A DNA stretch of 64,000 nt from JAQWCH01 sp050952725 (GCA_050952725.1 JBMNLN010000001.1:868001-932000), one strand, 5' to 3'; positions 40,456 through 50,420 are shown, counted from the stretch's first letter. The notes: generated from the letters alone by a model not told the origin. Numbers and translations: made by a program.

Positions 40456-41889
40456 ATGAGTCTGTTTACGATTATACCCGAAAACTTTTTTTCCGTTTTA
40501 GCCTCCCCCAATCGCGCGATTTACGCCGATGCCCTCCTCGTCCTTTATCAAGCGCTGGCGACCGATGAGTTGACGATTAAGAAAAGCGATTATCTGCGCA
40601 CCTTAAAAGATAAAGCCACCAATGAGATTCTCCTGTTTGATTTAGCCGCTGATGGCGAAGTCGAAGATGAAGAAGAAATGAGCCAAGTCTCCAGCCAGAC
40701 CTTAACTTATAAAACTTCGGCTATTATCCGCCGCTTAGAAGAAACCGGCTGGATCGATATACAAATTGATCCCAATGACTTTGAAGAATATATCGCGCTC
40801 CCTTCCTATGCGATCTCCTTTTTGCAATTGCTCGATGAAATCATCTCCAAACGCGAGGGGACTTATGTCTCCTTAGTCCACGCGACATATAGCGAGTTGC
40901 GCCTCGAAGATGATGATCCAGATGAATTCATGTATGCGACGCTGATGCGCGCTTACGAGAATACACGGGAACTGCGGACGGAACTGGTGACTTTGGGACA
41001 TTCGATTCGCATCTTCCAAAATCGCTTAGGGCGGGTCTTCTCCACCAACTCGATTCTCCGGGATTATTTTGATAATTACAAAGAGCATGTCTCAGATCGT
41101 TATTACCATCCATTGAAAACTTTTGACTCGGTCGCCAAATTTAAACGGCCGATTATCACGATTTTGCAACGCTGGCTCCGCGATGAAGAAATCCGCGCTT
41201 TACTCGTTAACCAAGCGATGATTTACACGCGGAAAAAAGATGCGCTTGAAGTCGAACGCGACTTAATCGAAAAGATCAACTACATCTGCGATATGTATGA
41301 GACTCTCAATGAGATGATCAATCAAATCGATGACAAACATCGCGAATATACCAAAGCCTCGGCGAGTAAAATTTTATATTTAAACGCCCAGGATAAGACG
41401 ATTAAAGGACATCTGGATAATATTTTCCGCTACTACGCGGAAGGAGTTTTAACTGGTTCAGGGATTATTCCGATTTTGCGCCAGATGCAAGAGGCGGTGA
41501 TCTTAAATCAACAAGGAATGGTCGATAGTGATTCGATTACCTTGCCGATCGTGCGCCGTTACCGCCAAGAGAGCGAACCTTTGGCAATTATCGACTTCGG
41601 TGATGTCTCGGAGATGTTAATGCGCGGATTTCTCGATGAGACGCGCAATATTTTCACCGATGAGCGGGTTTATAGTTTTATGGAAACCGCCTTTGGCGAT
41701 GCTTCCGAGATGAAGATTGAAGAGATTCCCTTGCCGGATTTTGACGCGTTTATCCTCTTGATTCTGGCTTCGCTTAAAACCAATGATGAACATTGTTTTT
41801 ATACAATTGATATGGAGGAGGGCAATGTGCTTTCCCAAGGCTATTCTCTCCCGCGCTTTACTTTTAAACGAAAGGAATTGGAAGTTTAA
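40456..41889 (+). CDS. jetA: JetA/MksF-like kleisin of a Wadjet-type SMC complex
   Basis: 477 aa. The start MSLFTIIPENFFSVLASPNR and the following winged-helix-like part match the JetA family (DUF5716) of Wadjet systems, the kleisin-like subunit (MukF/MksF equivalent) that bridges the JetC heads. The middle is helical and rich in charged residues. ATG chosen for GGAGGAGG just upstream; an earlier start codon in the same frame lies inside the leader. Two bp before jetB. Family assignment is from memory of the sequence pattern. Confidence 0.8.
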   Translation: MSLFTIIPENFFSVLASPNRAIYADALLVLYQALATDELTIKKSDYLRTLKDKATNEILLFDLAADGEVEDEEEMSQVSSQTLTYKTSAIIRRLEETGWIDIQIDPNDFEEYIALPSYAISFLQLLDEIISKREGTYVSLVHATYSELRLEDDDPDEFMYATLMRAYENTRELRTELVTLGHSIRIFQNRLGRVFSTNSILRDYFDNYKEHVSDRYYHPLKTFDSVAKFKRPIITILQRWLRDEEIRALLVNQAMIYTRKKDALEVERDLIEKINYICDMYETLNEMINQIDDKHREYTKASASKILYLNAQDKTIKGHLDNIFRYYAEGVLTGSGIIPILRQMQEAVILNQQGMVDSDSITLPIVRRYRQESEPLAIIDFGDVSEMLMRGFLDETRNIFTDERVYSFMETAFGDASEMKIEEIPLPDFDAFILLILASLKTNDEHCFYTIDMEEGNVLSQGYSLPRFTFKRKELEV

Positions 41890-41891
41890 TT

Positions 41892-42521
41892 ATGTTTGAA
41901 GAAGAATTTGCTGCCTTACCCCGAAGTGAACAAGACCAATTTGCTGCGGTAGTTAATAGTTTACTCTCGAGCTCTTTTATCGTCCGCGACTTGTTTGACC
42001 GGCGCGAAAAGACGATGAAGATCAACCCCCAATTTCGCTTTTTAGAACGTTACTATGATTTGGTCAATAGTTATTTAGCCTATGCTGGCTGGGAAATGGA
42101 GCGCGATTTAATCAATGGGGTCTTTGCCATCTACAATACCTATGAGCAAAATCGGTACCGTCTCGACCGCGAGACCTCGTTAATCGCTTTTGTCCTACGT
42201 TTGATTTATGAGAGCGAGAAAAGCGAAAGCAGCCAAACGGGCGAGTCGATTTATGTGACTACCCCCACGGTGGTTAAAGTGATGCTTGACCGGGGAATTA
42301 CCCTGCCTGGAAGAAGGCTTTCAGGGCGCTTAATCGGTCGGGCTTTACGGGAATTAAATCGCTTTAATATCATCGCCCGCGTCAGCGGTTCTTTCGATGA
42401 GGGCAATGTGGCTTTTTATATCACCCCGGCAATTATCTACGCGATTGATAATGATAAGATCGCCGCGATGTCCAGCGCTCTTGATGAACTCGCCGCTCGC
42501 GAAGGAGGAAGTGCAGCATGA
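41892..42521 (+). CDS. jetB: JetB/MksE-like subunit (DUF4194)
   Basis: 209 aa. Small, soluble, winged-helix-type protein corresponding to MukE/MksE (DUF4194): SLIAFVLRLIYESEK, a strand TPTVVKVML, and GRLIGRALRELNRFNII near the C-terminus are typical. It binds the kleisin and DNA. Overlaps jetC by 4 bp (ATGA). Confidence 0.8.
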   Translation: MFEEEFAALPRSEQDQFAAVVNSLLSSSFIVRDLFDRREKTMKINPQFRFLERYYDLVNSYLAYAGWEMERDLINGVFAIYNTYEQNRYRLDRETSLIAFVLRLIYESEKSESSQTGESIYVTTPTVVKVMLDRGITLPGRRLSGRLIGRALRELNRFNIIARVSGSFDEGNVAFYITPAIIYAIDNDKIAAMSSALDELAAREGGSAA

Positions 42522-45500
42522 AACTCTTAAAACGCGCGAAAGTGATCAATTGGCACTATTTTTGGAATGAGTTAATCAACTTTGAACAAATCGTCTTTTT
42601 AACCGGATTAAATGCCTCAGGAAAATCGACATTAATCGATGCTTTACAGGTGATTCTCTTAGGCGATACCAGCGGTCGCTTTTTCAATAAAGCGGCGATG
42701 GATAAATCCAATCGGACTTTAAAAGGTTATCTCCGGGGAGAACTCGGCGATAATATCGAAGGCGGCTTTCATTATCTGCGCAATGGGCGCTTTACTTCCT
42801 ATTTAGCCTTAGAATTCTTCGACGATAAAACCGCGCAATCCTTTACGGTCGGAGCGGTTTTTGATGTCTATGAGGATGGCGGGGTCGATCATCGCTTTTT
42901 TAATCTCGATCAGCGGATTCCCGAAAATGAATTCATCCTCGATAATGTCCCGATGGATTACAAGACTTTAGCAGCTTACTTGGGCGAGCATTATCCCGGC
43001 CAATTCACTTTCTTTGATTCTAATCGCCAGTATCAAGACTTTATTAAACGCCGTTTCGGCGGCTTAAAGGATAAGTATTTCTCCCTGTTGAAAAAATCGG
43101 TCTCCTTTACCCCGATTACCGATATCACCACCTTTATTACCGAATATGTCTGCGATCCGCAGACCAACGTCGATATCATTCCGATGCAGGAGAATATCCT
43201 CCAATATAAACGTCTGGAAAACGAAGCCTTAATCATGAAAGCTCGCCTCGAGCGCCTGCAAGAAATCAGTGAGACCTTCACTTTGTTTCAACGGCAACAA
43301 GAGCAGATGCAAGTCGCCGCTTATCAGGTGGAAAAGGCTGGCTATCACAACGATAAACAGCGACTCGATTCCTATTATGAGCAAATTCGTTTAGCCAAGA
43401 GTCGCTTGATTAACATTGATGTCGACTTAGCGGAAACCGAAAAGTTAATCGCCGATTTAAATCGGAAGAAAACTCGTTATATTCAAGATAAAGCGAATTC
43501 TGATACTTATCGCTTAACCGATGAATTGACGGAACAAAAAGCGGAGGCCGAACAAAAAATCGCCGAACTTTTACAAGCGAAAACCCTAATCAAGCAAAAC
43601 TTAAACGGCTATTTGGCGAACTTCATCGCCGTCGCTCAAAGCGTGATTGATACATTAGGTGATTTTAAGACCGAACATTTAGACGCTGACCAGCGCGAGG
43701 ATTTTCGCCTCCTACAAGAAAGCGCCTTCAAGGTTTTAAATCTTTCGATGAAACTCCGCGATCAATATCTCGAGACCTTAGAGAATCTGCTCGCGGATGA
43801 GCTTTTAGCCTGGCGTGATGCCCTTTCCCTTTTTCAACAACATCTCGCCGCCCTTTCCCTCTCCTTAGGCAAGGGGATTACCAAACGCGAACAACTCCTA
43901 GCCGTGCTTAAACAACAAGAAGTCGATATGCATGCGGGGGGCAAATCCTATGAATGGAAACTCTCGGCGATTCGCCGCAGCCTACAAGATGAATTAACCC
44001 GTCGGCATGGAACCGAAGTTTCGGTGATGATCTTCGCTGACTTATGCGATATTAAAACTCCGAAATGGGTCAATGCGATTGAGGGTTATCTCTATAATCA
44101 AAAATTCCATTTCTTTGTCGATCCTGTCTATTATATGGAAACTTATGGAATTCTTCGCGACCTGCTGGATAAACATGAGTACTATGGCTTAAATTTAGTC
44201 GATCAAGACCGCATCATCGAACGGAACTTCATCGCCGAGCCAGGTTCGCTGGCCGAGGAGATTGTCACCGATCATCTCGGGGCGCGCGCCTATGCCAACT
44301 TCTTAATCGGGCGCTTGCGCAAATGCCAAAATCTCAATGAGGCTCGTAACTCCGGTCATGGGATTACCGCCGAGGGCGACCTCTATCGCAACTTCGGGTT
44401 TGGCAAAATCAATCCCCGGCTTTATCGCGAACATGTGATCGGGCGCAGCGTGGGCAGCGAACAAATCGCCGCCAAACAAGCCGAAATCGCCCTTAGTCAA
44501 AGCCTGCTCGCGTCCTTGCGTGTTCTCCATAGCAAAGTTACCGATGCTAGCCAATTGGAGATTATCAATACCAACGAGATTAACAGTATTGTCAATACCC
44601 TTGGCAAACTGCAAACCCTACCGGGCTTAGAAAAAACGGTGGCTTACTTAAAAGAAGAACTCTCCAAGCACGATTTGACCCAACTTGAATCTTTGCAAAA
44701 ACGCATCGAGGCAATCGATGAGGATTTAAAGGATTTAGAAGGAGAAAGAGCTTCGTTCTTTGAAGAAAAAGGCCGGCTGAACACTTCGATTCAAACTTTA
44801 AAAGAAGAACGGATCCCCGAAGCGGAAAAAGCTTGCGATGAGAAACTCAAGAGTTTACATGAAGACTACGATGTCTTCCTCGTCAATGAGACGGCCGAAC
44901 CCCTGTTTGAAAAAATGCTTCATGAAGGGAAGACGCCGCTGGAGATCATCGCCGAATACAACGTGGCTTTTACCCACGCGCAATATCTTTACAATAACTT
45001 ATTCACGCAGTTGACGAAGTTGCGAAAAGATTATGTGCGCGATTATCGTCTAACTTATGAGACCGATTTACGCGATAATGCGATTTATCAAAATGAATTA
45101 AATGATATTCGCGAAGTCCAACTGCCAGCCTATGAAGGCAAGATTCACGATGCCTATGAGAAGGCGGTCACCCAATTTAAAAATGACTTCATCGCTAAGA
45201 TTCGCTCCGCGATTGAAACGGTGGAAGATCAAATTGATGAACTCAATCATGCGCTGAGTGCCTCGACTTTTGGCAATGACTCCTATCAATTTACGGTTCG
45301 TCCCTCGTCGACCTATCGGGCCTACTATGATATGATCACCGATGATTTACTCTTGGAAATCGATCAAGACGATTCCGCGTTTTTAGAAAAGTACGATCAA
45401 GTCTTAAAGGATCTATTTGCTCAAATCGCCCTGGCTGGCGATCGCGAAAACAATGCGACGATTCTAGCCAATGTCGAGAAGTTCACCGATTATCGCAATT

Positions 45501-45901
45501 ACTTGGACTTCGACTTAGTCGTCAAAGATAAAGCGGGTAACGAACAACGGCTCTCGAAGATGATTAAAAAGAAATCGGGTGGGGAAACGCAAACCCCGTT
45601 CTACATCTCGGTTCTAGCATCGTTTGCGCAACTCTATAATGTCAATGATACCGGTGAATTATCGAATACCATTCGCCTGATTATCTTCGATGAAGCGTTC
45701 TCGAAGATGGACTCGGGGCGGATTCGCGAATCGATTCGCTTGCTGAGAAAATTCGGGTTACAAGCGATTGTCTCGGCTCCTTCCGATAAGGTGGCGGATA
45801 TCTCAAATCTCGTCGACGAAACCCTCGTCGTCTTACGGGGCAAGAACGCTTCCCACGTTCGCCTCTATGCCGAAGCGGATAAAATCACCGCTGAATTATA
45901 A
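42518..45901 (+). CDS. jetC: JetC/MksB-like SMC ATPase
   Basis: 1,127 aa. SMC/MukB-type ATPase: Walker A GLNASGKST at residues 30-38 followed by LIDALQVILLGD, two long coiled-coil arms (about 220-490 and 640-930) around a globular hinge region, signature KKKSGGETQTPFYISV near residue 1018, and Walker B LIIFDEAFSKMD near 1057. Expected to load on DNA and extrude loops with JetA and JetB. The gene ends at a terminator; no JetD (Toprim-type nuclease subunit) follows. Confidence 0.9.
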   Translation: MKLLKRAKVINWHYFWNELINFEQIVFLTGLNASGKSTLIDALQVILLGDTSGRFFNKAAMDKSNRTLKGYLRGELGDNIEGGFHYLRNGRFTSYLALEFFDDKTAQSFTVGAVFDVYEDGGVDHRFFNLDQRIPENEFILDNVPMDYKTLAAYLGEHYPGQFTFFDSNRQYQDFIKRRFGGLKDKYFSLLKKSVSFTPITDITTFITEYVCDPQTNVDIIPMQENILQYKRLENEALIMKARLERLQEISETFTLFQRQQEQMQVAAYQVEKAGYHNDKQRLDSYYEQIRLAKSRLINIDVDLAETEKLIADLNRKKTRYIQDKANSDTYRLTDELTEQKAEAEQKIAELLQAKTLIKQNLNGYLANFIAVAQSVIDTLGDFKTEHLDADQREDFRLLQESAFKVLNLSMKLRDQYLETLENLLADELLAWRDALSLFQQHLAALSLSLGKGITKREQLLAVLKQQEVDMHAGGKSYEWKLSAIRRSLQDELTRRHGTEVSVMIFADLCDIKTPKWVNAIEGYLYNQKFHFFVDPVYYMETYGILRDLLDKHEYYGLNLVDQDRIIERNFIAEPGSLAEEIVTDHLGARAYANFLIGRLRKCQNLNEARNSGHGITAEGDLYRNFGFGKINPRLYREHVIGRSVGSEQIAAKQAEIALSQSLLASLRVLHSKVTDASQLEIINTNEINSIVNTLGKLQTLPGLEKTVAYLKEELSKHDLTQLESLQKRIEAIDEDLKDLEGERASFFEEKGRLNTSIQTLKEERIPEAEKACDEKLKSLHEDYDVFLVNETAEPLFEKMLHEGKTPLEIIAEYNVAFTHAQYLYNNLFTQLTKLRKDYVRDYRLTYETDLRDNAIYQNELNDIREVQLPAYEGKIHDAYEKAVTQFKNDFIAKIRSAIETVEDQIDELNHALSASTFGNDSYQFTVRPSSTYRAYYDMITDDLLLEIDQDDSAFLEKYDQVLKDLFAQIALAGDRENNATILANVEKFTDYRNYLDFDLVVKDKAGNEQRLSKMIKKKSGGETQTPFYISVLASFAQLYNVNDTGELSNTIRLIIFDEAFSKMDSGRIRESIRLLRKFGLQAIVSAPSDKVADISNLVDETLVVLRGKNASHVRLYAEADKITAEL

Positions 45902-45907
45902 AAAAAT

Positions 45908-45930
45908 GACCACATTTGTGGTCTTTTTTT
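45908..45930 (+). terminator. Terminator closing the jetABC operon
   Basis: GACCACA, TT, TGTGGTC and a T run, 7 bp after the jetC stop. It marks the end of the operon before glgC. Confidence 0.85.
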
Positions 45931-45982
45931 CCAGAGAAATCTCGGAAATTATCATGAAAAAATCAAATTCAAGGAGGTACTT

Positions 45983-47116
45983 ATGGCACCAGAAAAAGAA
46001 ATTGTTGCGATGTTGCTCGCGGGTGGTAAAGGCACGCGGCTTAAAGACTTGACCAAAAGAAGCGCTAAACCCGGCGTTCCTTTTGGCGGCAAGTATCGGA
46101 TTATCGATTTCCCGATGTCCAACATCGCTAACTCCGATATCAATATCGTCGGAGTGATGACTCAATACGAATCGACCTTTCTCAACTCCTATATCGGTAA
46201 CGGGGACAAATGGGGGTTGAATGGGGTGCGCTCGCTAGCGGCAACCCTGACCCCACGCCAAACCGAAGAAGGTTCGAATTGGTATATTGGCACAGCCGAT
46301 GCCATCTATCAAAATCTCAATTTCCTCGATGGCTTAAAACCCAAATATGTCTTAATTCTCTCCGGCGACCACATCTACAAGATGGATTATCGCAAGATGT
46401 TGAATAGCCACATTCAAGCCAAGGCTGATTTAACCATTGCCGTCATCGATGTTTCCTATGAGGAAGCTAGTCGCTTTGGAATTTTGGCCACGGATGCCCA
46501 AGGAATGGTCACCGCCTTTGTCGAAAAACCAAAAGTTCCCCCTTCGACTTTAGCCTCGATGGGGATTTATATCTTCGATTACGAAGTTTTACGGGCCGAA
46601 TTAGTCAAAGACGCGCAAAAAGAAGATTCGCGTCATGACTTTGGCCGCGATATTATCCCGACGATGCTCAAGCAAAAAAACCGAATTCACGCCTATACTT
46701 TTAACGGGTACTGGAAAGATGTGGGCACGGTTACCTCGCTTTGGGAAGCCAATATGGACTTACTCAACCCCAAGGAATGTGAAATCGCTTGTGACATCCC
46801 CGGTTTAACCATTTACACCGAAGATACCAAATCAGTCCCGCAATATATTGGAAAAAATGCGAAAGTGACTGATTCGATTATCAATCAAGGGGCGATTGTC
46901 CTCGGTGAAGTCGAACGTTCGATCATCTCCAATGAAGTCTTCGTCGGTGAAGATGCGGTGGTGCGCGATTCGGTGATTATGCCCGATGTGGTCATCCCCG
47001 AAGCGGTGACGATCGAATTTGCCATCGTCGATAGCGGGGCGTTACTCCACACCGGCAACAACTATATCGGCACGAGAGAAAATATCCTCCTCGTTCCGGG
47101 AAAGGAGATTAAGTAA
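45983..47116 (+). CDS. glgC: Glucose-1-phosphate adenylyltransferase, catalytic subunit
   Basis: 377 aa. Makes ADP-glucose for glycogen. LLAGGKGTRLKDLTKRSAKP is the nucleotide-binding start, followed by FGGKYRIIDFPMSN, GTADAIYQN, SGDHIYKMDY and a C-terminal left-handed beta helix. AAGGAGG lies 6 nt before the ATG. First gene of glgC-glgD-glgA. Confidence 0.96.
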   Translation: MAPEKEIVAMLLAGGKGTRLKDLTKRSAKPGVPFGGKYRIIDFPMSNIANSDINIVGVMTQYESTFLNSYIGNGDKWGLNGVRSLAATLTPRQTEEGSNWYIGTADAIYQNLNFLDGLKPKYVLILSGDHIYKMDYRKMLNSHIQAKADLTIAVIDVSYEEASRFGILATDAQGMVTAFVEKPKVPPSTLASMGIYIFDYEVLRAELVKDAQKEDSRHDFGRDIIPTMLKQKNRIHAYTFNGYWKDVGTVTSLWEANMDLLNPKECEIACDIPGLTIYTEDTKSVPQYIGKNAKVTDSIINQGAIVLGEVERSIISNEVFVGEDAVVRDSVIMPDVVIPEAVTIEFAIVDSGALLHTGNNYIGTRENILLVPGKEIK

Positions 47117-47118
47117 AC

Positions 47119-48240
47119 ATGGAACATCGCAAAGTCTTAGGGTTTCTTAACCTTCATCGGTCTCCCGCACTTGGAGCTCTAACCCAACATCGACCATTAG
47201 CATCCACATCTTTCTTAGGGCGTTACGCTTTTATGGACTTTACTTTATCGAATTTTACTAATTCCCGCATCGATGAGGTGGGGATTTTAATCGAGAGCAA
47301 ACCTCGTTCGATTTTAAAACACCTCGGATCGAATAATACGTGGAACACCAATACCAAAACCGGTTTTGAAATCATCATGTATAACGAAGCGGCGATTGGC
47401 AATAAGCGCTACAATAACGACTTAGCCAATATTCGCGAAAATGATTGGGTAATGCAACGCTCAAGCGCTGATTATGTGGTGGTGGCTCCGGCTCATTTTA
47501 TTATGGCAATCGATTATCGCGAAGTCTTGGCGGCTCATATCGCTGCCAAAGCTGAGATTACTTTGGTCTATCATCCCGCGACGAATGCCAAAAATCACTT
47601 CATCGGCTCCGATGTCATCACCTTGGATGAAGAAGGATTAGTCAAGGAAATCACCCCGAACAAGGGCGCGAATAACAAGGCGAATATCTCCTTAGAATCC
47701 TATGTGATCTCTTGGGCGAAATTCGAAGAATTAATGGAAAAGGCGGCCAAGATTTCCTCGTTCTTTGGCCTGCGCGATATCATCTCTTACACGGTCGGGA
47801 GAACAGAACGGGTACATACCTTTGCTTTTACTGGTTATGTCCGCTGCTTTGATTCATTAGAGCACTACATTGAATATTCGATGGAATTGCTCAATTACTC
47901 GGTTAGAGCCCAACTCTTTAAACCGGATTGGCCGATTTATACCGTAACCCATGATACGCCTCCAGCTCGTTACTTAGCTTCGGCGGATGTGCGCAATAGT
48001 TTTGTGGCTAATGGAGCTGATATCCAAGGCACGGTGCGCAATTCAATTCTGGCCCGGAATGTGAAAATTGGCAAAAACACCAAGGTGAACAATTCGATTA
48101 TCCTCTCGGGATCAGAAATCGGTGAAGGGATTGAAATCGATCAGATGATCATCGATAAATCATGCCTGGTTCGCCACGCCAAAAGTTTAAAAGGCGAAAA
48201 AGGCAAACCCCTTTATATCAAGCAAGGAGATAAAATTTAA
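47119..48240 (+). CDS. glgD: GlgD, non-catalytic partner of GlgC
   Basis: 373 aa. Same fold as GlgC, but the GGGxGTRL-type substrate loop is replaced by a divergent NLHRSPALGALTQHRPLA, as usual for Firmicute GlgD. It forms a heterotetramer with GlgC and changes its activity. FLGRYAFMDFTLSNFTNS and a C-terminal beta-helix (VRNSILARNVKIG) are clear. Two bp after glgC; its stop overlaps the glgA start (TAATG). Confidence 0.94.
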   Translation: MEHRKVLGFLNLHRSPALGALTQHRPLASTSFLGRYAFMDFTLSNFTNSRIDEVGILIESKPRSILKHLGSNNTWNTNTKTGFEIIMYNEAAIGNKRYNNDLANIRENDWVMQRSSADYVVVAPAHFIMAIDYREVLAAHIAAKAEITLVYHPATNAKNHFIGSDVITLDEEGLVKEITPNKGANNKANISLESYVISWAKFEELMEKAAKISSFFGLRDIISYTVGRTERVHTFAFTGYVRCFDSLEHYIEYSMELLNYSVRAQLFKPDWPIYTVTHDTPPARYLASADVRNSFVANGADIQGTVRNSILARNVKIGKNTKVNNSIILSGSEIGEGIEIDQMIIDKSCLVRHAKSLKGEKGKPLYIKQGDKI

Positions 48241-49679
48241 TGCGGATTTTGATGGTGACCAGCGAGTCAAATCCTTTTGTGAAAACGGGGGGCTTAGCTG
48301 ATGTGGTCTATGCGCTTAGTAAAGAAGAGGTGCTCCTCTCCCATGAAGTGAGCATTGTCTTACCACTTTATAAGTTGATTAAAGAAAAGCATAACTATCC
48401 ATTAAGGGAAATGGTTCGTCTTAATATCACCTTGAGTTGGCGTAACCAAGAAGCGGTCATCTATCAAACTTTTGTCGATGGGATTACTTTTTATTTCATC
48501 GGTAATGATTATTATTTCAACCGCGATGGCGTCTATGGACATAGTGATGATACCGAGCGCTTTGCTTTTTTCTCGCGCGCGGTCCTGTCCTTGCTAAAAT
48601 ATCTCAAGAAGCCTTTTGATATCATTCATCTTCACGACTGGCAACCAGGAATGTTACCCGTGCTGATTAAAGAAAATGAAAAGGGCAATCGCTTGTTTAG
48701 TAAGACGAAGTTTGTCCTCACGATTCATAACCCCGCTTTCCAAGGGATGTTTGAACCAGGATTACTTCCTGATCTATTCGAGATCGACTATCGGCTTTTT
48801 CTCGATGGCACGGTGCGCTTTGATTATGCCGCTTCTAGTTTAAAGGCGGCGATTATCTACGCGGATAAAATCACCACCGTTTCCCCAACCCATGCCAAAG
48901 AACTCTTAACTCCCGAAGGATCAAAGGGGTTAGATGCGATTATCCAATATCGAAAAGGCGATTTCATCGGGATTTTAAATGGGGTTGATTACGGTGAATT
49001 CAATCCCGAAACCGATCCTCATATCGCCCGTAATTTCACGATTCGCAACTTTATCACTGGGAAAAAAGCCTGCAAAAAAGACTTGCTTTTGCGCTTACAC
49101 TTAAAAAAAGATGTCAAACCCCCGATGTTTGGCTTAGTCAGTCGTTTGACGTGGCAAAAAGGTTTAGAGTTAGCGATTGCCGGATTTGAAAACCTGCTCA
49201 AGCGGGGAGCTTACGTGGTTGTGCTTGGAAGTGGTGAACCAATCTATGAGCAAGCTCTGCAAAGTCTCCGCGACCGCTACCCCAAGCAAATGGGAATTTA
49301 TATCGGCTATAGCGATGAGTTAGCCCATAAGATTTATGCGGGTTGTGATTTCTTTGTCATGCCTTCGCTTTTTGAACCATGCGGTATTGGGCAAATGCTC
49401 GCTCAACGTTACGGAACGCTGCCCATCGTGCGGCAAACGGGGGGACTTTGTGACTCGGTCATCATTTACAACGGGGAAAATCTCGATCAGGCCAATGGCT
49501 TTGGATTTGACGCATTTAGTTCAGAGTGGATGATTCGCACCTTAGAATTTGCCTATGAAATCTATCATGACCGCGAGCTTTTCCGACGTTTAATTCGCAA
49601 TGCCTTAAAAACTAATAACACTTGGAGAAAGTCCGCAAAAAAATATTTGGAAGTTTATCAATTAGCCTTAAGGGGTTAA
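48240..49679 (+). CDS. glgA: Glycogen synthase
   Basis: 479 aa GT5 glucosyltransferase extending glycogen from ADP-glucose. FVKTGGLADVVYAL (KTGGL motif), HLHDWQPGMLPV, LTIHNPAFQG and the C-terminal FEPCGIGQMLAQRYGTLPIVRQTGGL are diagnostic. Start within the glgD stop. No branching enzyme or phosphorylase gene is in this window, so they must be elsewhere if present. Confidence 0.96.
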   Translation: MRILMVTSESNPFVKTGGLADVVYALSKEEVLLSHEVSIVLPLYKLIKEKHNYPLREMVRLNITLSWRNQEAVIYQTFVDGITFYFIGNDYYFNRDGVYGHSDDTERFAFFSRAVLSLLKYLKKPFDIIHLHDWQPGMLPVLIKENEKGNRLFSKTKFVLTIHNPAFQGMFEPGLLPDLFEIDYRLFLDGTVRFDYAASSLKAAIIYADKITTVSPTHAKELLTPEGSKGLDAIIQYRKGDFIGILNGVDYGEFNPETDPHIARNFTIRNFITGKKACKKDLLLRLHLKKDVKPPMFGLVSRLTWQKGLELAIAGFENLLKRGAYVVVLGSGEPIYEQALQSLRDRYPKQMGIYIGYSDELAHKIYAGCDFFVMPSLFEPCGIGQMLAQRYGTLPIVRQTGGLCDSVIIYNGENLDQANGFGFDAFSSEWMIRTLEFAYEIYHDRELFRRLIRNALKTNNTWRKSAKKYLEVYQLALRG

Positions 49680-49684
49680 AAAAT

Positions 49685-50368
49685 ATGCTTTTTGATGCCA
49701 AAATGCTTGTCGCCTTAATTCCTTTTGTTATCTGCATGATCGTGCACCTTGTTTTTTGTTTTCGCGAACATGAGCAAGCCCGTTCAATCACCAAGCTGAC
49801 CTTGATGCCGGCGTTAGGTTTTTATGTGCTGATGGTTGATCGGTTTGCCAGCTGGCTGTTTTTGGCGTTACTTCTAGCATATTTAGGCGATATTTTTCTC
49901 CTTTATAAAAATAATAAAACCGTCTTTTTAGCGGGAATTATCTCCTTCGGCCTCTCGCATCTTACTTATATGTATCTGCTTCTTAGTCGCATCGGGTGGA
50001 ATCAACTTCCTTCGTGGCCCTATTTAGTCTTTATTCCCTTAGGTTTGGTGATTGCCAATGTCTTTTTAATCGATTTGATTTTTAAAGATAAAGCGGGTTC
50101 ATTGAAACCGGTGATGATTATCTACTCGTTCCTTTTAACTTTAGAACTAGCGATTGCCATTTATGGAGCGACTGTGCGCTTTGATCGTTTTGCGCTCCTA
50201 TTGATTATCGGCTGTCTCCTCTTTATTAGCAGCGATGCTTATATTGGCATTACGACTTTCTTAAAACCGGCATCGCGTTCGCATTTCTTCATTATGTTGA
50301 CTTATCTTTTAGCGCAGGTGGCGATCGTCGTCAGCCTTTTGCATTACCACGTGATTATTCACTACTAG
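49685..50368 (+). CDS. YhhN/TMEM86-family membrane protein
   Basis: 227 aa with about eight membrane segments. LLAYLGDIFLLYK, GIISFGLSHLTYMYLL and LLFISSDAYIGI match the YhhN family (SxxGD, FxxxHxxY and SD motifs). Eukaryotic relatives are lysoplasmalogenases; the bacterial substrate is uncertain. AAGGGG precedes the ATG, 5 bp after glgA, so it may be cotranscribed with the glycogen genes. Confidence 0.75.
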   Translation: MLFDAKMLVALIPFVICMIVHLVFCFREHEQARSITKLTLMPALGFYVLMVDRFASWLFLALLLAYLGDIFLLYKNNKTVFLAGIISFGLSHLTYMYLLLSRIGWNQLPSWPYLVFIPLGLVIANVFLIDLIFKDKAGSLKPVMIIYSFLLTLELAIAIYGATVRFDRFALLLIIGCLLFISSDAYIGITTFLKPASRSHFFIMLTYLLAQVAIVVSLLHYHVIIHY

Positions 50369-50404
50369 GCCCCCAAAACCTTGAAGACAATCGCTTGATG
50401 ATTA

Positions 50405-50413
50405 TGCTATAAT
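50405..50413 (+). promoter_or_regulatory. Extended -10 promoter of leuS
   Basis: TGC-TATAAT directly upstream of the T-box leader; transcription should begin near 50420. Confidence 0.65.
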
Positions 50414-50420
50414 TAAATAG

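Noticed and set aside
45902..45982. Search for a jetD gene or fragment between jetC and glgC
   Set aside because: Only 81 bp, filled by the terminator and the glgC ribosome site; no coding remnant is seen in any frame.
47119..48240. GlgD as a newly decayed GlgC paralogue
   Set aside because: A non-catalytic GlgD next to GlgC is the normal state in Firmicutes, so this is not novel.
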